Of a stretch of DNA of 64,000 nt, positions 9,328 to 21,907 are shown one piece after another. The stretch lies in assembly GCF_002245535.1 (NCBI RefSeq), contig NZ_NKCN01000004.1, forward strand, positions 124,001 to 188,000, in the 5' to 3' direction. Numbering within the stretch: the stretch's first letter is position 1; each line of letters opens with the position of its first letter. Below the pieces are notes generated by a model, which worked only from the letters and a program-made list of their open reading frames with translations, searched no databases and was not told where the DNA came from. Source of the DNA: Mycobacterium lehmannii (lineage in GTDB: Bacteria; Actinomycetota; Actinomycetes; Mycobacteriales; Mycobacteriaceae). The translations under genes and the position numbers were made by a program.

Positions 9328-9879
9328 CTATGCCCGTTCCCCGCGCGGGAACGCGGTAAAGAACTCGTATGAGGGGTCCTGCGCGTCCATGCGCCCCTGG
9401 GCAAGGTTGCCTGACACCGGGTTCTTGACATCGCTCGCGAGAGGCGACGAGAACTCGTGTGTCCAGTCGGCCACGCATTTGCGGTGGGCGAACTTCCACC
9501 GATCCTCCCGCTTTGAGTAGCGGTCGAGATAACGGCCGCCGGTGATCAGCACATACCCGACACCAGCACGCTCGGCGCGGTGGTAGGCGACCACGTAGGC
9601 CTCCCCTTCGGCGGTATCGGGTCCGGTGATCCGGATGAGGTGATTCGTGACGTTGTGCTGAAGCGTCGCCAGTCCGCCGAGTAAGTCTCCGATCGAGTCG
9701 ATGAACTCCTCGGCGGTGTTCGTCGCGTTGAAGCCGTGCTCGTCGTGGGCGCCTTTCTCGTACAGAGATTCAGCCAGTGCGACGTCGCCGCGATCCATCG
9801 CGCGACAGTAGTTAAGGACGAGATCGCGGATCTCGTCCTTGGCGATCAGTGCATCGAGATTCGGCAGCGCGGCGGGCAT
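9328..9879 (-). CDS. SnoaL-like nuclear-transport-factor-2 fold protein
   Basis: A 183-residue protein of the SnoaL_4 group. LDALIAKDEIRDLVLNYCRAMDRGD at the N terminus is the standard helix, and ESLYEKGAHDEHG supplies the Asp/His cavity residues. TNHLIRITG and GRYLDRYSKREDRWKFAHR form the sheet edge. Relatives act as small dehydratases, isomerases or binding proteins in steroid and aromatic metabolism. The gene ends 2 bp from the convergent flavodoxin gene and lies downstream of the pyridine-nucleotide oxidoreductase, with which it may be co-transcribed. Confidence 0.8.
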   Translation of the reverse strand: MPAALPNLDALIAKDEIRDLVLNYCRAMDRGDVALAESLYEKGAHDEHGFNATNTAEEFIDSIGDLLGGLATLQHNVTNHLIRITGPDTAEGEAYVVAYHRAERAGVGYVLITGGRYLDRYSKREDRWKFAHRKCVADWTHEFSSPLASDVKNPVSGNLAQGRMDAQDPSYEFFTAFPRGERA

Positions 9880-9904
9880 GCGTCGACGATATTCGATAGT
9901 CCGC

Positions 9905-11275
9905 CTAGGTCAGCGGCGTCATCTCCTGCAGCATCGTAGGCACCAACTCGCTGACGGTCGGATGGATGTGCATCGTGCGCGAGATCGCAGTGTAGGGAAC
10001 CCCAGCGGTCATGATGTCGAGTATCGAGTGGATAACCTCGTCACCGCCGACGCCGAGGATCGCCGCACCCAAAATCTGCTCGGTCTCGGCGTCGACGACC
10101 ACCTTCATGAAGCCTTGCGTCTCCCCTTTTTCCACCGCGCGGCCGACCCGCGTCATCGGACGCTTGCCGACCAACGCTTTTCGACCCGACTCGCGCACCT
10201 GCGCCTCGGTCAGACCGGCGCGCCCCAGCGGAGGGTCGATGTAAAGCGCATACGTCGTGATGCGGTCGCTGACCCGGCGCGGGTCGCCGTCGAGCAGGTT
10301 CGCCGCGACGATCTCGAAGTCGTTGTACGACGTGTGCGTGAACGCCCCCTTACCGTTGCAGTCGCCCATGGCCCAGATGTGTTCGACGTTGGTGCGCAAT
10401 CGATCGTCGACGGCGATGTAACCGCGGGCGTCGGTTTCGACCCCGGCGTTCTCGAGCCCCAGGTCGTCGGTGTTGGGGGTGCGCCCGACCGCGATGAGCA
10501 GATGAGTACCTGCGATGGGTGCCGCACCGTCGCTCGGGATGACCTCGAAACCGCTGTCGGTCTTGGTGAATCGGATCGCGTCGGCGTCGAGGGCGATATC
10601 GATGCCCTCGGCCTCCAGGATGTCTTTGACCGCGGCCGAAACGTCCTCATCCTCACGTGATGTCAGCCGCGGCCCCTTCTCGATCACGGTGACCCCGGCT
10701 CCGAAGCGGCGGTACATCTGCGCGAACTCCAGTGCGATGTAGCTGCCGCCGATGATGACGAGATGTTCGGGCACCGTATTGAGTTCGAGAATGCCGACGT
10801 TGGTCAGGTAGTCGATGTCGGCGAGCCCGGGCATGTCGGGTGCGACGGCGCGACCGCCGACGTTGAGGAAGATCTGGTCCGCGTGCAGCACTCGGTTGTC
10901 GACGCGGATCGTGTGCGGATCGGAGAAGCGTGCGTGGCCGCGGATGAACGTGCATCCGTCCATGCCTTCGAGCCAGGACTCGACGCCGTCGCGGTCATCG
11001 AGCACGATCTTGTCCTTGCGCGCCTTGACCTTTGTCATATCGACGCCGATATCGCCTGTGCTGACACCGTATTCGGCACCGCGGCGGGCCAGATGGGCGG
11101 CGTGCGCGCTGGCGACCAGGGTCTTGGTCGGGATACATCCGTAGTTCACGCATGTCCCGCCGACGAGTTTGCGTTCGATGACCGCGACCTTCTGCCCCGC
11201 CTGCGTGAGCCGGCCCGCCAACGGTGGCCCGGCCTGCCCCGCACCGACGATGATCGCGTCGAATCGTTCTGTCAC
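9905..11275 (-). CDS. FAD-dependent pyridine nucleotide-disulfide oxidoreductase (mercuric-reductase-like)
   Basis: A 456-residue flavoprotein of the glutathione reductase/dihydrolipoamide dehydrogenase superfamily. The FAD site is IIVGAGQAGPPLAG near residue 8. The redox-active disulfide is GGTCVNYGCIPTK near residue 40. The NAD(P) site is VIIGGSYIALEFAQ near residue 171, and IWAMGDCNGKG binds the FAD ribityl chain. The dimer domain ends with ISRTMHIHPTVSELVPT, giving the active-site His. It lacks the N-terminal heavy-metal domain and the C-terminal Cys pair of true MerA, so mercury reduction is unlikely. The substrate is unknown. Confidence 0.85.
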   Translation of the reverse strand: MTERFDAIIVGAGQAGPPLAGRLTQAGQKVAVIERKLVGGTCVNYGCIPTKTLVASAHAAHLARRGAEYGVSTGDIGVDMTKVKARKDKIVLDDRDGVESWLEGMDGCTFIRGHARFSDPHTIRVDNRVLHADQIFLNVGGRAVAPDMPGLADIDYLTNVGILELNTVPEHLVIIGGSYIALEFAQMYRRFGAGVTVIEKGPRLTSREDEDVSAAVKDILEAEGIDIALDADAIRFTKTDSGFEVIPSDGAAPIAGTHLLIAVGRTPNTDDLGLENAGVETDARGYIAVDDRLRTNVEHIWAMGDCNGKGAFTHTSYNDFEIVAANLLDGDPRRVSDRITTYALYIDPPLGRAGLTEAQVRESGRKALVGKRPMTRVGRAVEKGETQGFMKVVVDAETEQILGAAILGVGGDEVIHSILDIMTAGVPYTAISRTMHIHPTVSELVPTMLQEMTPLT

Positions 11276-11285
11276 GGCGGGCCGT

Positions 11286-11768
11286 TCACACCAGGCTGAC
11301 CAGGAACACGATCAGGAAGCCGCCACCCACGGCGACGATGTCTTCGAGGATCGCGCCAGGGCGGTCCTGGCCGTTGCGCAGGTCGGCGAACCGCTGACGT
11401 GCCGCCGCGCCGCCCATCGTGCCGAGCACCGCGCCGATGACACCCGCGCCGAGCGCACTGAACGTGTGAAAGTACGCACTGCCGATCACCGCGCCGGCGA
11501 AGGCGCCCATGATCAGGCGCGTGATGAACTGGGGAGCCGTCTTACGGCTGGGGGTTTTCGGCAGCTGATCGGTGACCAACTCGACGAGCAGAAAGATGGT
11601 CAACACGGTGACGGTGATCGGATGTGCCATCCACTCCGACCATTTCCCGTCCACGTCGATCCACCCCAGCAGTGCGCCCCAGGACACCACCGCCGGTGCG
11701 GTCAGTGCGCGTAGGCCGGCGATGACGCCGATCAACAGTGCGAGTACCAGAATCAGGACCTGTGTCAT
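11286..11768 (-). CDS. DUF4126 integral membrane protein
   Basis: A 160-residue membrane protein at the Rv2120c position. Four hydrophobic segments are visible (about 5-30, 48-65, 85-108 and 140-158), with a Gly-rich run GAFAGAVIGSAYFH and GAGVIGAVLGTMGG in the second half. The motif LRALTAPAVVSWGALLGW near residue 19 is typical of DUF4126. The family has no known function. It is 67 bp downstream of hisG on the same strand and may be the last gene of that operon. Confidence 0.85.
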   Translation of the reverse strand: MTQVLILVLALLIGVIAGLRALTAPAVVSWGALLGWIDVDGKWSEWMAHPITVTVLTIFLLVELVTDQLPKTPSRKTAPQFITRLIMGAFAGAVIGSAYFHTFSALGAGVIGAVLGTMGGAAARQRFADLRNGQDRPGAILEDIVAVGGGFLIVFLVSLV

Positions 11769-11835
11769 GGCGACCTCCGGCCGGCGTTATGGACCTCCGG
11801 ACGCTAACACGCAGGCCGGAAGGGTTCGCGCTGAA

Positions 11836-12690
11836 TCACAGGCGACAGAATCGGATGTCAGAAGCCAGTATCGCCTTGGCACCGATGGCGGCGAGTTCGT
11901 CCATGATCTTGTTGACGTCGCGGCGGGGCACCAGAGCGCGCACCGCCGCCCACGCCGGGTCGGCGAGCGGAGCGATTGTCGGCGACTCCAGGCCGGGGGT
12001 CACCGCGACCGCACGGTCGAGAACGCTGCGCGGGCAATCGTAATCGAGCATCAGGTACTGCTGGCCGCGAACCACGCCCTGCACACGGGCCACCAGTTGG
12101 GCGCCGGTGGGGCTGTCCGGCGCGCCGTCCCGCTCGATCAGCACCGCCTCGGAGTCACACAGGGAATCGCCGAACGGCACCAGATTGTGCAGTCCCAGTG
12201 TTCGTCCGGAGCCCACCACATCGGCGATCGCGTCGGCGACGCCGAGCTGCACGGAGATCTCCACCGCGCCGTCCAGCCGGATCACCGTCGCCTCGATGCC
12301 GTGCGCGGCCAGGTCTTTTCGCACCAGGTTCGGGAACGCGGTCGCGATCCGCTTTCCCGCGAGATCCTCGACCCGCCAATCGCGCCCGGCCGGGGCCGCA
12401 TACCGGAACGACGACGAGCCGAAGCCCAGCGCCAACCGCTCCCGCACCGGCGCATCCGATTCGGCGGCCAGATCGCGGCCGGTAATCCCGAAGTCGAGTT
12501 GCCCCGAGCCGACATAGATCGCAATGTCTTTGGGGCGCAGGAAGAAGAACTCGACGTTGTTGGCCGGGTCGATGACCGTCAGGTCTTTTTGGTCGGTGCG
12601 GCGCCGGTAGCCGGCTTCGGACAGGACCTCGCTGGCGGGTTCGGAGAGTGTGCCCTTGTTGGGGACGGCGACGCGAAGCATGCGATTCAC
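11836..12690 (-). CDS. hisG: ATP phosphoribosyltransferase, long form
   Basis: HisG catalyses the first step of histidine synthesis, joining ATP and PRPP. The 284-residue length is the long hexameric form. The catalytic lobes start [15 protein letters not shown], and the PRPP loop is in the [11 protein letters not shown] region around 155-165. The C-terminal ACT-like domain (after about 210, [21 protein letters not shown]) gives histidine feedback control. The GTG at 12690 overlaps the hisE stop (GTGA); an ATG three codons inside (12681) is an alternative start. Gene order hisE-hisG matches other mycobacteria. Confidence 0.96.
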   Translation of the reverse strand: MNRMLRVAVPNKGTLSEPASEVLSEAGYRRRTDQKDLTVIDPANNVEFFFLRPKDIAIYVGSGQLDFGITGRDLAAESDAPVRERLALGFGSSSFRYAAPAGRDWRVEDLAGKRIATAFPNLVRKDLAAHGIEATVIRLDGAVEISVQLGVADAIADVVGSGRTLGLHNLVPFGDSLCDSEAVLIERDGAPDSPTGAQLVARVQGVVRGQQYLMLDYDCPRSVLDRAVAVTPGLESPTIAPLADPAWAAVRALVPRRDVNKIMDELAAIGAKAILASDIRFCRL

Positions 12691-12968
12691 AGCTTCCGGT
12701 AGACGTCGTCGAGGGTGAGTCCGCGAGCGATCATCAGCACCTGTGTCCAGTACAGGAGCTGGCTGATCTCTTCGGTGAGCGCGTCATCGCTCTCGTGTTC
12801 GGCCGCCAGCCACACCTCGCCGGCTTCCTCGAGGATCTTCTTGCCGATCCCGTGCACGCCGCCGTCCAGTGCGGCGACGGTGCCGCTACCGGCGGGGCGG
12901 GTCCGGGCGCGTTCGCTGAGCTCCGCGAACAGGGCGTCGAAGGTCTTCACGGCACGCGATTGTGTCAC
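12687..12968 (-). CDS. hisE: Phosphoribosyl-ATP pyrophosphatase
   Basis: HisE removes pyrophosphate from phosphoribosyl-ATP, step two of histidine synthesis. With the GTG start at 12968 the product has 93 residues, the size of Rv2122c. The all-alpha MazG-like fold shows [33 protein letters not shown] (the EExxE metal-binding helix) and [21 protein letters not shown]. Its stop overlaps the hisG start, implying translational coupling. A longer in-frame extension to 13328 would overlap the neighbouring flavoprotein gene and is rejected. Confidence 0.95.
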   Translation of the reverse strand: MTQSRAVKTFDALFAELSERARTRPAGSGTVAALDGGVHGIGKKILEEAGEVWLAAEHESDDALTEEISQLLYWTQVLMIARGLTLDDVYRKL

Positions 12969-13008
12969 GCTCGCACCCGTCGGGTCACGCCGGTTTGCCC
13001 GACCCCGG

Positions 13009-14544
13009 TCACGTACGCGCCATGTGCAGTGCGGCGCGGTGGCTGAACAACAGCGACGCCCCGATCGGGTTTCCTCCACCGGGGTAGGTCTCCCCCGAGA
13101 CGGCCGCCATCGTGTTCCCCGCCGCATACAGACCCGCGATGGGCCGGTCGGAGGTGTCCAGGACGCGGGCGTCGGTGTCGGTGCGCAGCCCGCCCTTGGT
13201 GCCGAGGTCGGATATGCCGAAGGCCGCCGCGCGGTAGGGCGGGGTATCGATCGGCACCAGCGGCGACGCGCCGCCGGTGAAGGCCCGGTCGAACGATTCG
13301 CGGCCGCGACCGAAGTCCTCGTCGACACCCCGCGCCGCGAACTCGTTGAAACGGCGCACGGTGTCTTCCAATTGTGTTGCCGGAACGCCGATCTGACCGG
13401 CGAGTGCGGCCAGCGTGTCGGCCTGCACCCACAGACCCTCGGCGAAGTACTGTTCGGTCGGCGAGAAGGAGACGTTGGTGGCCATAACGGGCGGTTGTTC
13501 GCCGGTTCGGCTGTCGTAGACCATCCAGTACCGCGACCCGACCGTGCCGTCGCGCATCGCGCGCAGGATCGCGCGCCCCAACCGGTCGTAGGCCGCCGAC
13601 TCGTTGGCGAAGCGGCGGCCGGAACGGTCGACGAAGATGCCGCCGGTGAAGCACAGCGCGAACGCGGCGCGGCCGTCCGGATGGATCAGCCCCGGCGACC
13701 ACCACGCCTGGTCCATCAGGTCCACGTCGGCCCCGACGGCGATCGCCGCCCGATGGGCCAGTCCGGTGTTGGCCGGGGCGCCCATGGTGTCGCGAGCGCT
13801 TCCGGGGACGCCGAATTCGGCCCGCATGTCGGCGTTCTGTTCGAAACCGCCCGTGGCGAGCAGCACGCCGCGCCGCGCCGTGATCGTGCGTCGCTCGCCG
13901 TCGTGCTCCACGACCGCTCCGACGATGCGACCTCCCTCGACGACCAACTCGACCAGGCTCGTGGACAGATGCGCCGTCACCGCCGGGTTGTCGGCCATCG
14001 CCCACAGAAACCGTCCGACCAGCGCCCGCCCGCCGGTGAGCAGATCGGGCTGCGGCGCCCCGAGGCGCTCATGGTCCAGCGGCCCACGAACCAGGCCCGC
14101 GAACCGGCCGAGGCGCTCGTCGGGCACCGCCTTGGAGACGATGTGGCGCATGCCGTCGGTGCGGGCCCCGGCCGCCGAACTGTAGTAGTCGGGCCACGGC
14201 AGGATCTTGAACGCGAAGTGCTCGTCGCGTTCGAGGTAGTCGATCAGCGCGGCACCGCCGCGGACGTAGGTCTCCTGAAGTGCCGCGGGTGTGCGGTCGC
14301 CGACAACCTCGCGGTAGTAACGCAGCGCGTCGGAGATCGTGTCGTCGCATCCGGCGCGGGTGAGCACCGCATTGCACGGGTACCACATGCCGCCGCCTCC
14401 GGAGTAGGCGAAGGTGCCGCCGAACCGGTCGCTCGCCTCCACGATTGCGACCGAGAGTCCTTCCCGCGCAGCGGTATAGGCTCCGGCCAGCGCCCCGGCA
14501 GAGCCGGCGACGACGACGTCGACCGACTCGTCGATGCCGCTCAG
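13009..14544 (-). CDS. FAD-binding dehydrogenase (3-ketosteroid dehydrogenase/fumarate reductase type), non-standard start
   Basis: A flavoprotein of about 511 residues in the FAD_binding_2 family, whose members include 3-ketosteroid delta-1-dehydrogenases. The C-terminal half is intact: [32 protein letters not shown] and [14 protein letters not shown]. The FAD-binding N terminus ([20 protein letters not shown]) lies upstream of the first standard start codon at 14442 (GTG). No ATG, GTG or TTG exists between that GTG and the preceding in-frame stop. A CTG at 14544 overlapping the transporter stop (CTGA) is the only plausible start. The usual GSGAGAL-type loop reads GSAGAL, one glycine short. 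The gene may be active with an unusual start or be decaying. Confidence 0.7.
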   Translation of the reverse strand: MSGIDESVDVVVAGSAGALAGAYTAAREGLSVAIVEASDRFGGTFAYSGGGGMWYPCNAVLTRAGCDDTISDALRYYREVVGDRTPAALQETYVRGGAALIDYLERDEHFAFKILPWPDYYSSAAGARTDGMRHIVSKAVPDERLGRFAGLVRGPLDHERLGAPQPDLLTGGRALVGRFLWAMADNPAVTAHLSTSLVELVVEGGRIVGAVVEHDGERRTITARRGVLLATGGFEQNADMRAEFGVPGSARDTMGAPANTGLAHRAAIAVGADVDLMDQAWWSPGLIHPDGRAAFALCFTGGIFVDRSGRRFANESAAYDRLGRAILRAMRDGTVGSRYWMVYDSRTGEQPPVMATNVSFSPTEQYFAEGLWVQADTLAALAGQIGVPATQLEDTVRRFNEFAARGVDEDFGRGRESFDRAFTGGASPLVPIDTPPYRAAAFGISDLGTKGGLRTDTDARVLDTSDRPIAGLYAAGNTMAAVSGETYPGGGNPIGASLLFSHRAALHMART

Positions 14545-15998
14545 ACGGTTTCCTGCTGCGATGCGACCTCGTTGCCCATGTCCTCGAGGTGTTTACCCTT
14601 GGTCTCGGCGACGAACTTCCACACGAACAGCAACGACAGCACCGCGCAGATCGCGTAGAAGCCGTAGGCGATGCCGAGCGAGAAGTCACCGAGTGCGGGG
14701 AACGACGCGGTGATCGCACAGTTGGCGAGCCACTGCGCTGCGGCGGCCAGACCCAGCGCGGCGCCGCGGATGCGGTTCGGGAACATCTCACCGAGCAGCA
14801 CCCAGACCACCGGACCCCACGACATGCCGAACGACACCACGAACAGGTTCGCGGCCACCAGTGCAATCGGACCGGCGATGCCCTCCAGGCTCGGCTGGCC
14901 GTCGACCACCGGCGCCGTGCCGAAGATGACCGCCATCGTGCCGAGGGTGATCGCCATACCCGTCGACCCGACCAACAACAACGGCTTGCGTCCGACCTTG
15001 TCGATCAGCGCGATCGCGATCAGCGTGGTGACGATGTTGGTCACCGACGTGATCACGGTGATCAGGAACGCCTGCTGCTCCCCGAACCCGACGGCCTCCC
15101 ACAGCACGTTCGAGTAGTAGAAGATCACGTTGATGCCGACGAACTGCTGGAACACCGACAGCAGCACACCCACCCAGACGATGCCGTAGAGCCCTCCGGT
15201 CGGCTTGCGCAGATCGCGCCACGACGGCGGCTTCTCCGACTTCAGCGATTCCTTGATGCGCGTGATCGTCAGCTCGAGGTTCTTCTCCCCCAGCAACTTC
15301 GTCAGCACCCGCCGCGCCTCCGGAATCCGGTATGTGGCAACGAGATAACGCGGTGATTCGGGGATCGTGAACGCCAGCACGCCGTAGACCACGGCGGGTA
15401 CCGCCATCACGAGGAACATCCAGCGCCAGGCTGCCATCCCCAACCAGAGTTCCTCGCGCGATCCGCCGGCCAGGCGGGCCAGCAGCGCATCGATCGCCAG
15501 CGAGATGAAAATGCCGGAGACGATGGCCAGCTGTTGCAGCGAGCCCAACCTGCCCCGGATCCGCGGTGGCGAGGTTTCGGCGATGTAGGCCGGTGCGATG
15601 ACCGAAGCCACGCCGACGCCGATACCGCCCACGATGCGAAAAATCGTGAACATCCAGACGTTTGTGGCCAGGCCGGTGCCGAAGGCGCTGATGAAGAAAA
15701 GCAGCGCGGCGACCTTCATCACCGACAGCCGGCCGATCTTGTCGGCGAGACGTCCGGCGACCAGCGCACCCAACGCGGCGCCGATCAGGGCCGCCGCCAC
15801 GGCCACGCCCGTAACCGCCTTGCTGATCTGGAAATGGTCCTCGACCGCCGCAACCGCGCCGTTGATGACCGCGCTGTCGTAGCCGAACAGCAGGCCGCCG
15901 AGCGCCGCGACGGACGCGATGAGAACGACGCGACCGCTGTGCTCGGATTCCTCGTAATCCACCGCCGTCGAGGAGTCACCTGCGGGTCCGTGAGTCAT
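14541..15998 (-). CDS. Sugar-porter-family MFS transporter
   Basis: A 485-residue membrane transporter with 12 predicted helices. Family marks are GGLLFGYDSAVING in helix 1, GRLADKIGR in the 2-3 loop, PAYIAETSPPRIRGRL after helix 4, PESPRYL before the central loop, QQFVGINVIFYYSN in helix 7, and a final ETKGK. These place it with proton-coupled sugar or polyol porters (galactose/xylose/inositol type). The ATG at 15998 has an AAGG ribosome site. It overlaps the next gene, the FAD dehydrogenase, by 4 bp, suggesting a linked import-oxidation function. The actual substrate cannot be read from sequence. Confidence 0.88.
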   Translation of the reverse strand: MTHGPAGDSSTAVDYEESEHSGRVVLIASVAALGGLLFGYDSAVINGAVAAVEDHFQISKAVTGVAVAAALIGAALGALVAGRLADKIGRLSVMKVAALLFFISAFGTGLATNVWMFTIFRIVGGIGVGVASVIAPAYIAETSPPRIRGRLGSLQQLAIVSGIFISLAIDALLARLAGGSREELWLGMAAWRWMFLVMAVPAVVYGVLAFTIPESPRYLVATYRIPEARRVLTKLLGEKNLELTITRIKESLKSEKPPSWRDLRKPTGGLYGIVWVGVLLSVFQQFVGINVIFYYSNVLWEAVGFGEQQAFLITVITSVTNIVTTLIAIALIDKVGRKPLLLVGSTGMAITLGTMAVIFGTAPVVDGQPSLEGIAGPIALVAANLFVVSFGMSWGPVVWVLLGEMFPNRIRGAALGLAAAAQWLANCAITASFPALGDFSLGIAYGFYAICAVLSLLFVWKFVAETKGKHLEDMGNEVASQQETV

Positions 15999-16052
15999 GT
16001 GAGACCTTTCCACAGCGCGTGATGGATGTCACATTCAATCACAGACCGGTGC

Positions 16053-16748
16053 TCAGGCGGTGCGTTCTCCCGGCCTGGTCACCAGTTCGGAATGGACCTG
16101 GTGGAGGTCCGCGGCACGCAACCCGGCGAGCGAGGAAGCGTGGTGTCGACGTGGCCCCTCGGGTACCGCTACGTCGTTGGGTACCACCAGCACCGGGCAT
16201 CCGGCACGTTCGGCGGCCGCCGAGCCGGTGACGGAGTCTTCGACCGCCAGACACGCCACCGGATCGAAACCCAGCAGTGTGGCCGCGCGTTCGTATACGT
16301 CGGGTGCGGGTTTGCCGCGGGCAACCTCGTCACCGCAGACGGTCACCGAAAAGTAGTGCGAACCAATGCTGTTCAGCGCCTTGTCGGTCAGTGCGCGCAG
16401 AGTGTTGGTAACGAGCGCCATCGGGATTTCTTCTGCGGCAAGCTCATCGAGTAATTCTTGGGCACCGTCACACCACTCCAGGCCGCCGTCGAACAGCTCG
16501 GCGGTGTAGTCGTGCAGCCATCGGTTCGATTCGGCCATCGCGCGCGGATCCTGCTCGAGTCCGAGGTCGGTGTACACGGTCCGGATGGTGTCCTCGGCCG
16601 AGCCGCCGACCAGCGCCTCGCGCACCTGTGGGGTCAGCTCGCCCCCGAGTTCGGCGTAGAGCGCCCCCAACGAGACGTCCCACAGCTTTTCCGAATCGAC
16701 GAGGGTGCCATCCATATCGAAGAGGACGGCGCGCAGCACCGCCTCCAT
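16053..16748 (-). CDS. HAD-superfamily phosphatase (beta-phosphoglucomutase-like)
   Basis: A 231-residue HAD hydrolase, subfamily IA. The nucleophile motif is LFDMDGTLVDSE at residues 9-20. A helical cap follows. Motif II is ALVTNTLR, motif III has the Lys in ARGKPAPDVYERAA, and motif IV is CLAVEDSVTGSAAA. It should dephosphorylate a small phosphate ester. It begins directly after the metH stop on the same strand, so both are probably transcribed together; this pairing is common in mycobacteria but the metabolic link is unknown. Confidence 0.88.
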   Translation of the reverse strand: MEAVLRAVLFDMDGTLVDSEKLWDVSLGALYAELGGELTPQVREALVGGSAEDTIRTVYTDLGLEQDPRAMAESNRWLHDYTAELFDGGLEWCDGAQELLDELAAEEIPMALVTNTLRALTDKALNSIGSHYFSVTVCGDEVARGKPAPDVYERAATLLGFDPVACLAVEDSVTGSAAAERAGCPVLVVPNDVAVPEGPRRHHASSLAGLRAADLHQVHSELVTRPGERTA

Positions 16749-20498
<3,750 letters not shown>

Positions 20499-20505
20499 GC
20501 GCGCT

Positions 20506-20522
20506 CCTTCCCTAGGGGAAGG
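20506..20522 (-). promoter_or_regulatory. Hairpin covering the metH ribosome-binding site
   Basis: Read on the minus strand, CCTTCCC and GGGAAGG form a perfect 7-bp stem with a 3-nt loop. The 3' arm contains the GGAAGGAG that precedes the metH ATG by a few bases. Folding would hide the ribosome site. Whether it is regulatory is unknown. Confidence 0.45.
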
Positions 20523-20928
20523 CGTCCTTGAGTCTGCCGAGCGTGGCGGATAACGGTGAAAACCGGAATCCGTTGCAACGCCTCTCGACAGGCAAAGTCT
20601 ACGTTGTCATCCAAACGATTCTCGGACGCCCGCCTCGACGTGGCGATCGGTCCGACCCGCACGGCGACGCGCGCCCATGAGCGAACGCTGGCGGATCTTG
20701 TCGGCACTGTCGTCGACACCATGGTTAACCAGATTGCAGCCGAGCGTATTTCGTCTTGGCTGGCAGCCGGGTGCACATCGCGCGGCCACCGATTACGAGG
20801 GCGTCGAGCAAATCGGTGGTGTACGCGCGGTCCTTCACATCAGCCACGAATCCAGGGTAGTCGGCGAATCAAGTCAGCACGTGTGGCGATGGCGCTCCTA
20901 CCCGCCTCAGAGGGCTTACGCTGGCGTT
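20523..20928. other. Intergenic region upstream of metH and the PAC2 gene, no gene recognised
   Basis: About 400 bp between two divergent genes. It must hold both promoters. I found no convincing ORF, RNA gene or riboswitch, although the side near metH is a long potential leader. Weak hairpins exist but none is distinctive. Confidence 0.5.
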
Positions 20929-21819
20929 GTGACCTTGTCGGATGCGAGCGGTTTGAAACCGCCCGACCTGCCCGAACTGAACGACACGATCGTCGTCGCA
21001 GCGTTCGAGGGCTGGAACGACGCCGGCGACGCCGCCAGCGATGCGGTGGAGCACCTCGACGCGATCTGGGAAGCCGAGACGATCGTCGAGATCGACGACG
21101 AGGCCTACTACGACTACCAGGTGAATCGGCCGGTGATCAGGCAGGTCGACGGGGTCACGCGGGAACTGGTGTGGCCGTCGATGCGGATTTCGCACTGCCG
21201 TCCCCCGGGTTCCGACCGTGACATCGTGCTGATGCACGGCGTCGAGCCGAACATGCGCTGGCGCACGTTCTGCTCGGAGCTGTTGGCGATCGCCGACAAG
21301 CTCAACGTGCAGACCGTCGTCATCCTCGGCGCCCTGTTGGCCGATACGCCCCACACTCGGCCGGTGCCGGTGTCGGGCGCGGCCTACTCGTCGGATTCCG
21401 CGGCGGTGTTCGGGCTGGAGGAGACGCGGTACGAAGGCCCGACCGGCATCGCGGGTGTGTTCCAGGACGCGTGTGTGCAGGCCGGGATCCCCGCGGTGAC
21501 GTTCTGGGCCGCGGTGCCCCACTACGTTTCCCAGCCGCCGAACCCGAAGGCCACCGTGGCCCTGCTGCGCCGCGTCGAGGACGTGCTCGACGTCGAGGTG
21601 CCGCTGGCCGACCTGCCGACCGCGGCCGAGGAGTGGGAGCAGGCGGTTTCGGAGATGACCGCCGAGGACGACGAGATCGCCGAGTACGTGCAGTCGCTGG
21701 AGGAACGCGGCGACGCCGAGGTGGACATGACCGAGGCGCTCGGCAAGATCGACGGCGACGCGCTGGCCGCCGAGTTCGAGCGCTACCTGCGCCGCCGCGG
21801 CCCCGGCTTCAGGGGCTGA
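20929..21819 (+). CDS. PAC2-family proteasome-assembly-chaperone-like protein
   Basis: A 296-residue cytosolic protein of the PAC2 (DUF75) family at the Rv2125 position. The GTG start at 20929 gives MTLSDASGLKPPDLPELND. The hallmark segment VVAAFEGWNDAGDAASDAV follows, then VILGALLADTPHTRPVPVSG and GVFQDACVQAGIPAVTFWAAVPHYV. The acidic C-terminal helix contains EDDEIAEYVQSLEERGD. Archaeal and eukaryotic relatives help assemble proteasomes. In actinobacteria a link to the proteasome is suggested by the family but not established. It is transcribed away from metH. Confidence 0.88.
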   Translation: MTLSDASGLKPPDLPELNDTIVVAAFEGWNDAGDAASDAVEHLDAIWEAETIVEIDDEAYYDYQVNRPVIRQVDGVTRELVWPSMRISHCRPPGSDRDIVLMHGVEPNMRWRTFCSELLAIADKLNVQTVVILGALLADTPHTRPVPVSGAAYSSDSAAVFGLEETRYEGPTGIAGVFQDACVQAGIPAVTFWAAVPHYVSQPPNPKATVALLRRVEDVLDVEVPLADLPTAAEEWEQAVSEMTAEDDEIAEYVQSLEERGDAEVDMTEALGKIDGDALAAEFERYLRRRGPGFRG

Positions 21820-21834
21820 GCGTCCGTCATCCCG

Positions 21835-21897
21835 CGCGAGCGACCGCATTTGTACGGTCAAGCGCGGCGTGTCGCGGGGCAAACTCGGTCGCTCGCG
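21835..21897. repeat. Palindromic intergenic element, copy 2 (63 nt)
   Basis: Perfect 12-bp inverted arms CGCGAGCGACCG (21835-21846) and CGGTCGCTCGCG (21886-21897) enclose 39 nt with the core GCGGCGTGTCG. It lies between the convergent PAC2 and SDR genes and could serve as a two-way terminator. Copies 1 and 3 share the design. Confidence 0.7.
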
Positions 21898-21907
21898 GCA
21901 GTGAGGG

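Noticed and set aside
9905..11275. Mercuric reductase
   Set aside because: The disulfide motif is shared by the whole oxidoreductase superfamily; the heavy-metal domain and C-terminal Cys pair are missing and no mer genes are nearby.
12715..14658. Long plus-strand open frame of 647 codons
   Set aside because: It lies opposite hisE and the FAD dehydrogenase, whose motifs are clear. Its product is rich in Arg, Gly, His and Val with no domain, the typical shadow of GC-rich codon bias.
20523..20928. Cobalamin riboswitch upstream of metH
   Set aside because: I looked for the B12-box type conserved segments on the minus strand and found only weak similarity. A covariance search is needed to exclude it.
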